Origin: Rhizobium sp. Root483D2
Lineage (GTDB): Bacteria; Pseudomonadota; Alphaproteobacteria; Rhizobiales; Rhizobiaceae
Length of the DNA: 64,000 nt
Assembly (NCBI RefSeq): GCF_001426685.1
Contig: NZ_LMFB01000019.1
Coordinates: forward strand, 165,005-229,004
Direction of reading: 5' to 3'
This document shows positions 25,092 through 34,288 of the stretch, one piece after another. The notes beneath the pieces are model-generated. The model saw only the letters and a list, made by a program, of their open reading frames with translations, made no database searches and was not told where the DNA came from. Position numbers and translations under genes: made by a program. The first letter of the stretch is position 1, and each line of letters starts with the position of its first letter.

Positions 25092-25856
25092 ATGACCGTT
25101 CATTTCATCGGAGCAGGCCCGGGCGCCGCTGATCTCATCACCGTTCGCGGCCGCGATCTCATCGCCCGCTGCCCGGTTTGCCTCTATGCGGGGTCGATCG
25201 TCTCGCCCGAACTCCTGCAATATTGCCCGGACGGTGCGCGCATTGTCGATACGGCGCCGATGTCGCTGGATGAGATCGAAGCCGAATATGTGACGGCCGC
25301 CGCCGCCGGCCAGGATGTGGCGCGGCTGCATTCCGGCGATCTTTCGGTTTGGAGCGCCGTTGCCGAACAGATCCGCCGGCTGGAAAAACACGGGCTCGAC
25401 TATACGATGACACCCGGTGTGCCGGCGTTTGCGGCGGCGGCTGCCACACTCGGGCGCGAACTCACCATCCCCGCCATTGGCCAGAGCCTTGTGCTGACGC
25501 GGGTTTCCGGCCGGGCCTCGCCGATGCCGAATGCCGAGACGCTGGCCGGTTTCGGTGCCACCGGCGCGACGCTGGCCATTCATCTGGCGATACATGCGCT
25601 GGCGCAGGTGGTTTCCGAGCTGACGCCGCTTTACGGTGCAGATTGCCCGGTGGCGATCGTCGTCAAGGCATCCTGGCCGGATGAGCGGGTGCTGCGCGGC
25701 ACGCTTGCCGATATCGAGGCGAAGGTGGCGGCCGATCCGATCGAGCGCACGGCACTGATCTTTGTCGGACGCACGCTTGGCGCCACCGACTTTCGCGAAA
25801 GTGCCCTTTACGACGCCGCCTATCAACGGCGGTTTCGCGGCCGCGACGGACTATAA
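25092..25856 (+). CDS. cobM: Precorrin-4 C11-methyltransferase
   Basis: The 254-residue SAM methylase adds the C11 methyl to precorrin-4. It shows [60 protein letters not shown] and [20 protein letters not shown], the CobM/CbiF signatures. It ends the methylase block and stops seven bases before the convergent phaG gene. With cobF to cobL it supplies every methylation and rearrangement step between precorrin-2 and hydrogenobyrinate; cobA, the a,c-diamide synthase and the cobaltochelatase are outside the window. Confidence 0.95.
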   Translation: MTVHFIGAGPGAADLITVRGRDLIARCPVCLYAGSIVSPELLQYCPDGARIVDTAPMSLDEIEAEYVTAAAAGQDVARLHSGDLSVWSAVAEQIRRLEKHGLDYTMTPGVPAFAAAAATLGRELTIPAIGQSLVLTRVSGRASPMPNAETLAGFGATGATLAIHLAIHALAQVVSELTPLYGADCPVAIVVKASWPDERVLRGTLADIEAKVAADPIERTALIFVGRTLGATDFRESALYDAAYQRRFRGRDGL

Positions 25857-25863
25857 GCAAACC

Positions 25864-26259
25864 TCAGATATCCATGCCCGACGTATCCGGGCCCGGCGTA
25901 TCCGGCTGGTCGCCGGCGGCCTTGCGCGGCACGTCGTTCCGGCCTTCGATCCGGTCACGGTAGAGCGCGGATTGTCCGAGCAGCATCAAGGTCACCGGCG
26001 TCGTCAGGATGACGAAGACGATGATCAGGACTTCGTGCAGGATCCAGCGGTTCTGCAGCACGGCAAAGGTGATCATCGAGGCAACGGAGATCAGGATCGT
26101 GCCGGCGCTGGCGCCGAGTGTCGGCGCATGCAGGCGGCCATAGAAGGTTTTCAGCCGGATCAGCCCCATCGAGCCGATAAGGGTGATGACGGAGCCGGTC
26201 AGAAGCAGGATGCAGACCGGGATCGCCGCCCAGGCCGGAAGGTCGGTCAGGTGGCTCAT
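25864..26259 (-). CDS. phaG: Cation/proton antiporter subunit G (PhaG/MrpG)
   Basis: A 131-residue subunit with three membrane segments (AAIPVCILLLTGSVITLIGSMGLI, then TLGASAGTILISVASMITFAVL, then HEVLIIVFVILTTPVTLMLLGQSA), the MrpG family pattern, and a hydrophilic C-terminal tail with Pro/Asp repeats. ATG 26259 overlaps the phaF stop by four bases; longer frames upstream run inside phaF and are not real. As last gene of the operon it completes the Mrp complex, which exchanges monovalent cations for protons. Confidence 0.92.
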   Translation of the reverse strand: MSHLTDLPAWAAIPVCILLLTGSVITLIGSMGLIRLKTFYGRLHAPTLGASAGTILISVASMITFAVLQNRWILHEVLIIVFVILTTPVTLMLLGQSALYRDRIEGRNDVPRKAAGDQPDTPGPDTSGMDI

Positions 26260-26537
26260 TCGATCACCTCGCCGCGCATCAGGAATTTCGCAAAGGCGAT
26301 CGACGAGACGAAGCCGAGCACGGCGATGATCAATGCCGCTTCGAAATAGATCGAATTGGCCGTGCGGATCCCGAAGGTCAAAAGCAAAAGCATGGCCGTA
26401 ATATAGAGCGCATCGAGGCCGAGGATACGGTCCTGGGCGCGTGGCCCCCGCACCATGCGAAACAGCGCACATCCCATCGCCAGTCCAAGCAGGATCTGGG
26501 AGGCGAGGATCGACCAGATGATGAAGAGCTCGGTCAT
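26256..26537 (-). CDS. phaF: Cation/proton antiporter subunit F (PhaF/MrpF)
   Basis: The 93-residue protein has three membrane segments. GPRAQDRILGLDALYITAMLLLL is the MrpF signature, with the conserved Asp in a loop or segment edge thought to take part in cation passage. ATG 26537 overlaps the phaE stop by four bases. Larger open frames reading upstream through phaE are out of register with the family. It is a small structural partner of PhaE and PhaG. Confidence 0.93.
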   Translation of the reverse strand: MTELFIIWSILASQILLGLAMGCALFRMVRGPRAQDRILGLDALYITAMLLLLTFGIRTANSIYFEAALIIAVLGFVSSIAFAKFLMRGEVIE

Positions 26538-27022
26538 TCGAATATCTCCTTCAACGGGGCTTCGTAACGCTTTTTGATCAGGTCCGACCAGGCAGCACCG
26601 TTTTCCAGGTCCAGCACGTGGAGAAGCAGCACGCCGGTCTGGCGGTCGAATTCGAGCCAGGCGGTGCCGGGTGTCGCCGTCAGGATGCAGGCAAGCAGTG
26701 CCAGGGCATTTTCGTCGCGCAGGCTGATATCGATCGCCACGAAACCGGAATTGACCGGCCGCCTTCCGGCGCGCAGGATCACGCCCATCACGGCAAGGTT
26801 CGATCTCACCACATCGAGCGCCACATGCCCGGCGAGAACCGCGATGCGCCCATAATTCTTCATCCGCGTCTTGTCGGGCTGCAGGTTGACCATGACCCAG
26901 GCAAACGCGATGCCGAGCATGGAGCCAAGGATGATCTGGCCGGGTGATACCGACTGGTTGATCAAAAGCCACAGCATCAGGAGGGCCAGCGACAGAAGCG
27001 GGTAGGGGAACCAGTAGCGCAT
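26534..27022 (-). CDS. phaE: Cation/proton antiporter subunit E (PhaE/MrpE)
   Basis: This 162-residue subunit has two N-terminal membrane segments (PYPLLSLALLMLWLLINQSVSPGQIILGSMLGIAFAWVMV) and a soluble domain containing ANILTATPGTAWLEFD-like sequence (LACILTATPGTAWLEFDRQTGVLLLHVLDLE), typical of MrpE. It is three bases after phaD and overlaps phaF by four. MrpE stabilises the complex in the membrane. Confidence 0.93.
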   Translation of the reverse strand: MRYWFPYPLLSLALLMLWLLINQSVSPGQIILGSMLGIAFAWVMVNLQPDKTRMKNYGRIAVLAGHVALDVVRSNLAVMGVILRAGRRPVNSGFVAIDISLRDENALALLACILTATPGTAWLEFDRQTGVLLLHVLDLENGAAWSDLIKKRYEAPLKEIFE

Positions 27023-27025
27023 GGC

Positions 27026-28651
27026 CTACTCCCCCGCTGCCGGGCTGGCACGCGGCGCCGACATCACGCGTCCGATATAGTTCTGTGGTTCGCCCAGCGA
27101 TTTCGCCGTCGCATCCATATAACGCATCACAGGGCCTGCCTGGAAGCTCAGGAAGACGCAAGCCGCCAGAAGCATCAGGACCGGTGTGATCTCGATCAGG
27201 AAGACGCGCGGAATGGTGCCTTCGATCGAGGTCCAGAACGTGCGGATACCAACGCGGTTCATGGCGATCATGGCCGCAAGGCCGGATAGGATGAGAAGGG
27301 CGGTATAGGCCCATTCGGCGCCGGAGACCGGAGCGTCATCGCCGAAACTGCCGGGATTGAACAATCCGTGCAGCATGGCAAATTTTGCTAGAAATCCGGA
27401 AAGCGGCGGCAGGCCCGAAAGCAGGATGGCGCAGGCACAGAAGCACAGACCCAGCACGGCCATGGTGCCGGGCACGGCGACGCCGCCTTCCTTCTCCGCC
27501 TCGTTTTCATCGACATCGCCATAGGCTTCCATGGTCACCGCCAGAACGTCGGCGCCGGCATCGCGAGCGCGCTCCACCAGCTCGATCAAAAGGAAGAAGG
27601 CGCAGATCGTCAGTGTCGAGCTCACCAGATAAAACAGGGCGCCGCCGATGACGGCGCCATTGCCAAGCCCGATCGCCGCCATCAGCGTGCCGGACGAGAC
27701 CAGCACGCAATAGCCGGCAAGCCTGCCCATGGCCTGCGAGGCCAGTACGCCGATCGCGCCGAAGCCGATGGTCATCAGACCGCCATAGAGAAGCACGGAT
27801 TGACCAAAGCCGAGGGAGGCGCCGGCGTCTGCGCCAAACAGTAGCATGGAGAGCCGCAGGAGGATGTAGACGCCGACCTTGGTGAGGATGGCGAAGATTG
27901 CGGCGACCGGCGGCGTCGCGGCCGAATAGGTGGCGGGCAGCCAAAAGCCGAGTGGCCACATGCCGGCCTTGACGAGGAAGGCAATGCCGAGAATGGCCGC
28001 CCCCGCTTCCATGAGCATCCGGCTTTCCGGGCCGATCGTGGTGATCCGCATGGCAAGATCGGCCATGTTCAGCGTGCCCGTTGCGCCATAGATTAGGCTG
28101 ACCCCGACCAGAAACAGCGAAGAGGCTGCAAGATTGATGGCGATGTAATGCAGGCCTGCCTTGACGCGCATCGGGCCGGAGCCATGCAGCAGCAGTCCGT
28201 AGGATGCGGCGAGCATCATTTCAAAGAAGACGAACAGGTTGAACAGGTCGCCGGTCAGGAAGGCGCCATTGAGGCCGGCCAGCATCAACTGGAACAGCGA
28301 ATGAAAATGGTAACCGGCCCGATGCCATTTCGCCATCGAAAACACCTGCGTCGCCATTGCGAGCAGCCCGGTCAGCACCAGCATCAGCGCTGACAGCCGG
28401 TCCAGTACCAGAACGATGCCGAAGGGGGCTGGCCAGTTTCCAAGCAGGTAGACGCTGGCCCCGGTCTCGCCCTCTCCCGAGGAGGCTGCCATCCGCATCA
28501 ACAGGATGCTGATGATGAAAACCACCACGGTTGAGGTGAAGGCGATCACCCCTTTCAGCGTCCGGTTCCGTTCATCGACGGGAATAAGGGCCGCTGCCGT
28601 GAGGATCGGCAGAATGATCGGCAGGATGATCAGGTGATGAAGCCAGTTCAT
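27026..28651 (-). CDS. phaD: Cation/proton antiporter subunit D (PhaD/MrpD)
   Basis: A 541-residue membrane protein with about 14 segments, homologous to NuoM/NuoN of complex I. The core FEMMLAASYGLLLHGSG carries the conserved Glu, and AAILGIAFLVKAGMWPLGFWLPATYSAATPPVAAIFA carries the Lys that forms the proton channel in this family. An acidic loop (GDVDENEAEKEGG) lies near residue 385. It follows phaC by six bases. Slightly longer than many MrpD proteins because of that loop. Confidence 0.95.
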   Translation of the reverse strand: MNWLHHLIILPIILPILTAAALIPVDERNRTLKGVIAFTSTVVVFIISILLMRMAASSGEGETGASVYLLGNWPAPFGIVLVLDRLSALMLVLTGLLAMATQVFSMAKWHRAGYHFHSLFQLMLAGLNGAFLTGDLFNLFVFFEMMLAASYGLLLHGSGPMRVKAGLHYIAINLAASSLFLVGVSLIYGATGTLNMADLAMRITTIGPESRMLMEAGAAILGIAFLVKAGMWPLGFWLPATYSAATPPVAAIFAILTKVGVYILLRLSMLLFGADAGASLGFGQSVLLYGGLMTIGFGAIGVLASQAMGRLAGYCVLVSSGTLMAAIGLGNGAVIGGALFYLVSSTLTICAFFLLIELVERARDAGADVLAVTMEAYGDVDENEAEKEGGVAVPGTMAVLGLCFCACAILLSGLPPLSGFLAKFAMLHGLFNPGSFGDDAPVSGAEWAYTALLILSGLAAMIAMNRVGIRTFWTSIEGTIPRVFLIEITPVLMLLAACVFLSFQAGPVMRYMDATAKSLGEPQNYIGRVMSAPRASPAAGE

Positions 28652-28657
28652 GCCGCG

Positions 28658-28993
28658 TTACTCCCTACCGTCCACGTGGTCGGTGCCGGTAAAGCCGCGG
28701 GATGCGAGAAGCACGACCAGAAACAGCGCCGTCATGGCAAAACCGATGACGATGGCTGTAAGCACCAGGGCCTGGGGAATGGGATCGGTATGGGTCAAAA
28801 GTCCGCCAACGCCACCCGGCTCAAGCACCGGCGGCGCATTGACCCTCAGACGGCCCATGCCGAAGATGAAGAGATTGACGGCATAGGAGAGCAGCGACAG
28901 GCCGATAATGACCTGATAGGTGCGCGGCCGGAACAAAAGCCAGACGCCGGAAGCGGTGAGGACGCCGATGCCTGCGGAAAGAACCAGTTCCAT
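28658..28993 (-). CDS. phaC: Cation/proton antiporter subunit C (PhaC/MrpC)
   Basis: The 111-residue NuoK-like subunit has three membrane segments (GIGVLTASGVWLLF, TYQVIIGLSLLSYAVNLFIFGMG, ALVLTAIVIGFAMTALFLVVLLA). QALVLTAIVIG is the MrpC signature. The start shares one base with the phaAB stop (TAATG), so it is translationally coupled to it. Confidence 0.95.
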   Translation of the reverse strand: MELVLSAGIGVLTASGVWLLFRPRTYQVIIGLSLLSYAVNLFIFGMGRLRVNAPPVLEPGGVGGLLTHTDPIPQALVLTAIVIGFAMTALFLVVLLASRGFTGTDHVDGRE

Positions 28994-31902
28994 TATGTGT
29001 TCTCCTTCGCAGCCAATTTCGCCGCCCTGATCTGGGCGCGGGGTGCACGCACCGACTGGTGGGCGAGCGCGATCAGGATCAGCACGGTGGCGCCGAGCAC
29101 CAGCGAGAAGACGCCGAGATCGAACAGGATCGCGCTTGCAAGCGGAATTTTACCGATGACCGGCAAGGATACGTATTGGGAATACGAGGTCAGGAACGGA
29201 TAGCCGAAGACCCAGGACCCGAGGCCGGTTGCGGTGGCGACGATGAGGCCGATTGCCATCCAGCGCAGCGGATGGATCCGCAGTCGTTCCTCGACCCAGC
29301 GCGTACCACCCGCCATATATTGCAGAATGAAGGCGATCGACATGGCGATCCCAGCTGCAAAGCCGCCGCCCGGAAGATCATGGCCGCGGAAAAACAGGAA
29401 GGCCGCCAGCATGCCGATGACCGGGAACATCCAGCGCATGATCACCGAAGGGACCAGCAGGTATTCGGCAATGCTGTCGCCCTTCTTGCGATCGGGGTGA
29501 TCGTCGTCGAACGCATTCTGGACGCGCTGCTGCTCCGGTGCTTCCAAGCTTTCGGTGGCAGGGCGGAAACGCAGAAGCAGCGCGAAGACCGTCAAGGCGA
29601 CGATGCACAGGACGGCGATCTCGCCCAGCGTATCGAAGCCGCGGAAATCGACGAGGATGACGTTGACGACATTGGTGCCGCCGCCTTCGATATAGGCGCG
29701 CTCGAGGAAATAGCTCGAGATGGTCTCGGGCATTTCCCGGCTCATCACCGTGTAGGAGACGAGCATCATGCCAAGGCCGGCAAAGACGGCGGTCGCAAGG
29801 TCGCGCAGGCGGCGCAGGCGCGTCGATATGGTCATCATTTCCGGATCATCGGGATCTTCGATCCGCTTGGGCAACCAGCGCAGGCCAAGCAGGATCAGAA
29901 CCGTCGTGACGATCTCGACGAGCAATTGCGTGACAGCCAGATCCGGTGCTGAAAGCCACACGAAGGTGACGCAGGTAACGAGACCCGCGCCACCGAGCAG
30001 CACGAGTGCTGCAAGCCTGTGGAACTTCGCCTGATAGGCTGCGCCGATGGCACAGACCATGCCGACCAGCCAGAGCAGCGCAAAGGCCGGATCAATGTTG
30101 CGCAGTACGATATTGGCCGGTTTGAAACCCTGCGTCAGAAGCGTGGCGGCGCCGGCGACAACTGCCACTGCGACGAGGACGCGCATCTGCGGCTGCAGGC
30201 GGCGGGTGCCGGCGCGCATCTCGATCGAGCGCGCCCATTTCCATGACAGGGTGACCAGCACGCGCTCGAAGATGCGTTGGCCCTCCAGGCGGCGGAAGAA
30301 GGGCGGGCCCTCGATGCTGGTGGCAAGATAGGGCCTCATGATGAAGAACAGCCCGATGCCGCCGACAAGCGCAATCAGGCTCATGAACAGCGGCAGGTTC
30401 CAGCCATGCCAGACGGCAAGGCTATAGACCGGCGTCGCCTCGCCCAGAACCGATTGCACGGCGGTGTGCAGAAAGGGACCGATCGTCAGGGTCGGGATCA
30501 CGCCGACGACGAGGCAGGAGAATACCAGGAAATAGATCGGCGCCAGCATCCAGTGTGGCGGCTCATGCGGCGTCGTGGGCAGATCCTTTGGCGGCGGTCC
30601 GAAAAAGACGCTGTAGATGAAACGCAGCGAATAGGTGACGGCAAACATGCTGGCGAGCGTTGCGACATAGGGCGTGATCGTGTCGAGCAGATTGTATTTA
30701 TGGGTTTCGATCGCCTCGGCAAAGAACATTTCTTTCGACAGGAAGCCGTTCAACAGCGGTACGCCGGCCATCGAGGCGCTGGCGACCATCGCCAGCGTCG
30801 CCGTTATCGGCATGTATTTGAACAGGCCGCTGAGCTTGCGCATGTCGCGGGTGCCGGTTTCATGATCGATGATCCCGGCGGCCATGAACAGCGAGGCCTT
30901 GAAGGTGGCGTGGTTCATGGTGTGAAAGATCGCGGCGACCGCAGCCAAGGGACTGCCGAGGCTCAGAAGCACGGTAATAAGGCCGAGATGGCTGATCGTC
31001 GAATAGGCGAGCAGCCCCTTCAGGTCCTGCTGGAAGATCGCGAAATAGGCGCCGAGCAACAGCGTGCTGAGGCCGGCAAGGCCGACGATCCAGAACCACT
31101 GGTCGGTGCCCGCCATGACCGGCCAGAGCCGGATCAACAGGAAGACGCCGGCTTTGACGAGGGTCGCCGAATGCAGATAGGCCGAAACCGGCGTCGGCGC
31201 CGCCATCGCATGCGGCAGCCAGAAGTGGAACGGAAACTGTGCACTCTTGGTGAGGGCTCCGAGCAGGATAAGAATGAGCACGGTCGTGTAGAGCGGATCG
31301 TTGCGGATCAGGTTGCCGGACGAAAGCACGACATCGAGATCATAGCTGCCGACGATATGGCCGATCAGCATCAGCCCGACGAACATGCACAGGCCGCCGG
31401 TGCCGGTGACGGTCAGCGCCATGCGGGCGCCATCGCGCGCATTGGCGTTGTGGTGCCAGTAACCGATCAAAAGGAAGGAAATGATGCTGGTCAATTCCCA
31501 GAAGATCGCCAGCAGAATGAGATTGCCGGAAAGTACCACGCCGAGCATGGCGCCCATGAAGGCGAGGAACAGGGCAAAGAAGCGCGGAACCGGGTCGCTG
31601 GCCGACATATAGTAACGGGCGTAGACAACGACGAGCAGGCCGATCGCGGTGACCAGGCTTGCAAACATCCAGGCAAAGCCGTCCATGCGCAGCGAGAAGT
31701 TCAGCCCGAGTTCCGGAAGCCAGTCGACATTGTAGCGAAGCACTTTGTTTGCGGCGACGATCGGATAGAGGCCGGCCGATGTTGCAAGGCAAAACAGGGC
31801 GATCGAGCCTGAAAGCCAAGCGCTGGCCGTGCCCTTGTGTGCCGGAATGCAGATTGCAGCAAGGCTCCCCGCGAAAGGCGCAAGAACCAGAATGAGAAGC
31901 AA
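28993..31902 (-). CDS. phaAB: Fused cation/proton antiporter subunits A and B (PhaAB/MrpAB)
   Basis: A 969-residue membrane protein joining MrpA (NuoL-like, roughly 1-780) to MrpB (roughly 800-960), the fused form seen in rhizobial pha operons. FWELTSIISFLLIGYWH carries the conserved Glu, and ALTKSAQFPFHFWLPHAMAAPTPVSAYLHSATLVKAGVFLL the key Lys/His proton path. The MrpB part contains FFRGHDLPGGGFAAGIAMSIAFILQYMAGG. In Sinorhizobium this system exports potassium and is needed for pH adaptation. The frame opens with TTG at 31902 and no ATG or GTG is found nearby in frame, so TTG or a start slightly upstream is likely; no clear ribosome site was seen. Confidence 0.93.
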   Translation of the reverse strand: MLLILVLAPFAGSLAAICIPAHKGTASAWLSGSIALFCLATSAGLYPIVAANKVLRYNVDWLPELGLNFSLRMDGFAWMFASLVTAIGLLVVVYARYYMSASDPVPRFFALFLAFMGAMLGVVLSGNLILLAIFWELTSIISFLLIGYWHHNANARDGARMALTVTGTGGLCMFVGLMLIGHIVGSYDLDVVLSSGNLIRNDPLYTTVLILILLGALTKSAQFPFHFWLPHAMAAPTPVSAYLHSATLVKAGVFLLIRLWPVMAGTDQWFWIVGLAGLSTLLLGAYFAIFQQDLKGLLAYSTISHLGLITVLLSLGSPLAAVAAIFHTMNHATFKASLFMAAGIIDHETGTRDMRKLSGLFKYMPITATLAMVASASMAGVPLLNGFLSKEMFFAEAIETHKYNLLDTITPYVATLASMFAVTYSLRFIYSVFFGPPPKDLPTTPHEPPHWMLAPIYFLVFSCLVVGVIPTLTIGPFLHTAVQSVLGEATPVYSLAVWHGWNLPLFMSLIALVGGIGLFFIMRPYLATSIEGPPFFRRLEGQRIFERVLVTLSWKWARSIEMRAGTRRLQPQMRVLVAVAVVAGAATLLTQGFKPANIVLRNIDPAFALLWLVGMVCAIGAAYQAKFHRLAALVLLGGAGLVTCVTFVWLSAPDLAVTQLLVEIVTTVLILLGLRWLPKRIEDPDDPEMMTISTRLRRLRDLATAVFAGLGMMLVSYTVMSREMPETISSYFLERAYIEGGGTNVVNVILVDFRGFDTLGEIAVLCIVALTVFALLLRFRPATESLEAPEQQRVQNAFDDDHPDRKKGDSIAEYLLVPSVIMRWMFPVIGMLAAFLFFRGHDLPGGGFAAGIAMSIAFILQYMAGGTRWVEERLRIHPLRWMAIGLIVATATGLGSWVFGYPFLTSYSQYVSLPVIGKIPLASAILFDLGVFSLVLGATVLILIALAHQSVRAPRAQIRAAKLAAKENT

Positions 31903-32308
31903 TGTCGCTGCGGTGTCTATGTGCCCGTTTCCCTCAATCTTTCCGAAATGACAGGACCGCGAGGGGTCCGTGAGTGCTGCAGCATGCGTGCGCTGCGGCG
32001 GTGCCCGAAGCGCACCGCGAAACGGTGCAAGAGCACATTGTTTTTATGTCTGCTTTCGGCTGCCATGCCAACCCGCAACGGCGATAAAATTGCCTGCCTG
32101 CGGCAATTCGTTGCCGGTCGTGGCGCAAAACTGCGGTTTGATGGCTGATCGTTGCGGCACCGGTCAAACTGTGTTTGGAAACATCGGGCTGCGTTTTTTG
32201 TAACGAAGTGTAGGATCGGTGTGACGGGAAATATTTCGACACCGAAAACGGCCGGCAGCTGTGGATGGGCCGCGTGCGTTTTTCCGTTCTGCTGGTATAA
32301 ACATCGGC
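31903..32308. other. Divergent intergenic region phaAB / response regulator
   Basis: About 400 bases hold no supportable gene. They should contain the promoters of the pha operon (leftward) and of the two-component pair (rightward). A short CAAAC-TGT-GTTTG inverted repeat is at about 32164-32176 and a run of six T at about 32194-32200. The open frames across it lack family features. I see no RNA gene. Confidence 0.5.
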
Positions 32309-33022
32309 ATGGACACAATACCGCACATTCTTGTCGTCGATGACGATCCGGAGATTCGCCGGCTGCTTGGAAAATATCTCGATGGTCAGGGTTTTCGCAT
32401 CAGTCTGGCTGGCAGCAAGGGCGAATGCGAGGCGAAGCTCGCCGAGCTGAAGATCGATCTTCTTGTTCTCGATGTCATGCTGCCGGATGGCTCCGGGCTT
32501 GATCTGTGCCGGTCGTTGCGCGGGCGGATGCCGCAGCTGTCGATCATTCTTCTGACGGCGCTCAAGGAAGATGTCGACCGCATCATCGGGCTTGAATTCG
32601 GTGCCGACGATTATCTCGGAAAGCCGTTCAACCCGCGCGAACTGTCTGCCCGTATCCGGGCCGTGCTGCGCCGCGGCCGGGCCGAGGCGCAGCCGGCGGG
32701 AAGCCGGCAATATGTCTTTGCCAATTATGTCGCCGATATCGAAAGCCGCACCTTGCTTGCCCCTGATGGGAGCACCGTCGATCTGACCGGAGGCGAGTTC
32801 GAGCTTCTGGTGGTTTTCCTGCAGCGTCCGGGACGTGTTCTGTCGCGTGATTCGCTCTTGGATCTGACGCAGGGGCGCACCGCTGACCCGTTTGACCGCT
32901 CGATCGATATTCTGGTCAGCCGCCTGCGCCGCAAGCTCGGCGATGCCAGCGTATTTGCCATGCTGAAGACCGTGCGCAACAAGGGCTATCAACTTGCGGT
33001 TCCCGTCGAGCGGAGCAACTAG
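32309..33022 (+). CDS. OmpR-family response regulator
   Basis: The 237-residue regulator has a receiver domain (residues 5-120) with acidic pocket DDD at 11-13, phosphate acceptor Asp55 (LLVLDVMLPDGSG) and Lys near 106 (DDYLGKPFNPREL). A winged helix follows at about 140-232 (LTGGEFELLVVFLQRPGRVLSRDSLLDLTQG, DRSIDILVSRLRRKLG). ATG 32309 was chosen just before the receiver domain. Its stop is followed directly by the kinase ATG at 33023. It is divergent from the pha operon, so a link to pH or ion stress is possible but unproven. Confidence 0.93.
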   Translation: MDTIPHILVVDDDPEIRRLLGKYLDGQGFRISLAGSKGECEAKLAELKIDLLVLDVMLPDGSGLDLCRSLRGRMPQLSIILLTALKEDVDRIIGLEFGADDYLGKPFNPRELSARIRAVLRRGRAEAQPAGSRQYVFANYVADIESRTLLAPDGSTVDLTGGEFELLVVFLQRPGRVLSRDSLLDLTQGRTADPFDRSIDILVSRLRRKLGDASVFAMLKTVRNKGYQLAVPVERSN

Positions 33023-34282
33023 ATGCTGTCGCTGCGCACGCGGTTCACGGCACTTTTGATCATCTCGGTGGTTCTGGTTCTGGTGATCGCTGCTGTCATC
33101 ACCGCCTGGCTTTTGCGCAAACCGCCTGAAGTCATGTATGACCGGGTGCTGGCTGAAAAAGCCGAATTTGCGCTGCTTCTCTTGCGCGCCGATCCGCTCG
33201 CAGCCCAGACATTGCATATCGTCATTCAGGACAAGCCGCCGCAGGATCGCATCGATCCGGAGCGGACGGAGAATATCCGCGCGGAGGGACGCCGCAAGGG
33301 TTATACCGCCGATGTCGTCGTGTTGAAGAGCTTCAATCCGCATCGCTGGGATATCGCCATCCGGCTGGATGACGGGCGCTGGGCATACCTCGATTTTCCC
33401 GATCCCACCCCTTTTCCCTATCTGCCGCTGGCGGCCTATCTGGCGCTGGTCGCGATCGGCATGACCGGCATTGCCACCTATGTCAGCAACGTGATGATGC
33501 GGCCCCTGCGCATCCTGGATGAAACGATCGCCAAGATACGGCCGGATGGCATCATTCCCGAATTGCCGGAAACCGGGCCGATGGAGGTTCGCACCTCCGC
33601 CAAGACCATCAACCGGCTGGCAACGCGCCTCAACGCAGCCGTGTCCAGCCGCATGCGGATGATTGCGGCCGCAGGCCATGACATGCGCACGCCGATGACC
33701 CGCATGCGGCTTCGCGCCGAATTCGTCGTCGATGGCGATGACCGGCAGTCCTGGCTCAAGGATCTCGATGAACTCGATCATATCGCTGACAGCGCCATCC
33801 GGCTGGTGCGCGAGGAAATCAGCCCGGCGGCGCAGGAACAGGTGTCGCTTGACGTGGTTTTGCGCTCGGTAACCGCAGAGGTCCGGGAGACGGATCTGCC
33901 GGTCGAACATGGTGCAATCGTCCCTGTCCTGGTCAAGGGCGCTCCGTTTGCCCTCAAGCGTGCGTTGCGAAACCTGGTGGTGAATGCCGCGACCCATGGT
34001 CAGGGCGCACGCGTTTCGCTGTCCAGTTCCGGCGAAGAAGCGGTTCTCAGGATCCTCGACAGCGGTCCCGGCATTCCAAAGGATCTGCTCGACCGGGTGT
34101 TCGAGCCGTTCTTTCGCGTCGATCAGGCCCGGCGCCAGCTCGTGCCCGGCGCCGGTCTCGGTCTCGCCATTTCGCAGGAAATTATCGAAAACCATGGCGG
34201 CACGATCACCATCATCAATCGCCGGGAGGGCGGCCTGCTGCAAACCGTGCGTCTGCCGCTGTGCAAACCGGACCAGTATTGA
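33023..34282 (+). CDS. EnvZ-type sensor histidine kinase
   Basis: A 419-residue kinase with membrane segments at about 10-31 and 133-157 around a periplasmic loop of about 100 residues. HAMP follows (158-210), then the HisKA box AAGHDMRTPMTRMRLRAEF with His219, and the ATPase with NLVVNAATHG, DSGPGIPKDLLDRVFEPFF and GAGLGLAISQEII. The DMRTP core is that of EnvZ-like kinases. It phosphorylates the response regulator encoded immediately upstream; the genes abut with no gap. The short periplasmic loop gives no clue to the stimulus. Confidence 0.93.
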   Translation: MLSLRTRFTALLIISVVLVLVIAAVITAWLLRKPPEVMYDRVLAEKAEFALLLLRADPLAAQTLHIVIQDKPPQDRIDPERTENIRAEGRRKGYTADVVVLKSFNPHRWDIAIRLDDGRWAYLDFPDPTPFPYLPLAAYLALVAIGMTGIATYVSNVMMRPLRILDETIAKIRPDGIIPELPETGPMEVRTSAKTINRLATRLNAAVSSRMRMIAAAGHDMRTPMTRMRLRAEFVVDGDDRQSWLKDLDELDHIADSAIRLVREEISPAAQEQVSLDVVLRSVTAEVRETDLPVEHGAIVPVLVKGAPFALKRALRNLVVNAATHGQGARVSLSSSGEEAVLRILDSGPGIPKDLLDRVFEPFFRVDQARRQLVPGAGLGLAISQEIIENHGGTITIINRREGGLLQTVRLPLCKPDQY

Positions 34283-34288
34283 GCGGGG

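Noticed and set aside
30277-31812. Open frame of about 510 codons on the plus strand opposite phaAB
   Set aside because: The product is Gln/Asp/Arg rich without hydrophobic core or motif; the opposite strand encodes the clear antiporter subunit.
31934-34243. Open frame of about 770 codons on the minus strand opposite the two-component genes
   Set aside because: It lies antisense to two clear genes (receiver, winged helix, HisKA, ATPase), its product is rich in Arg, Gln and His with no family motif, and it arises from codon bias in GC-rich DNA.
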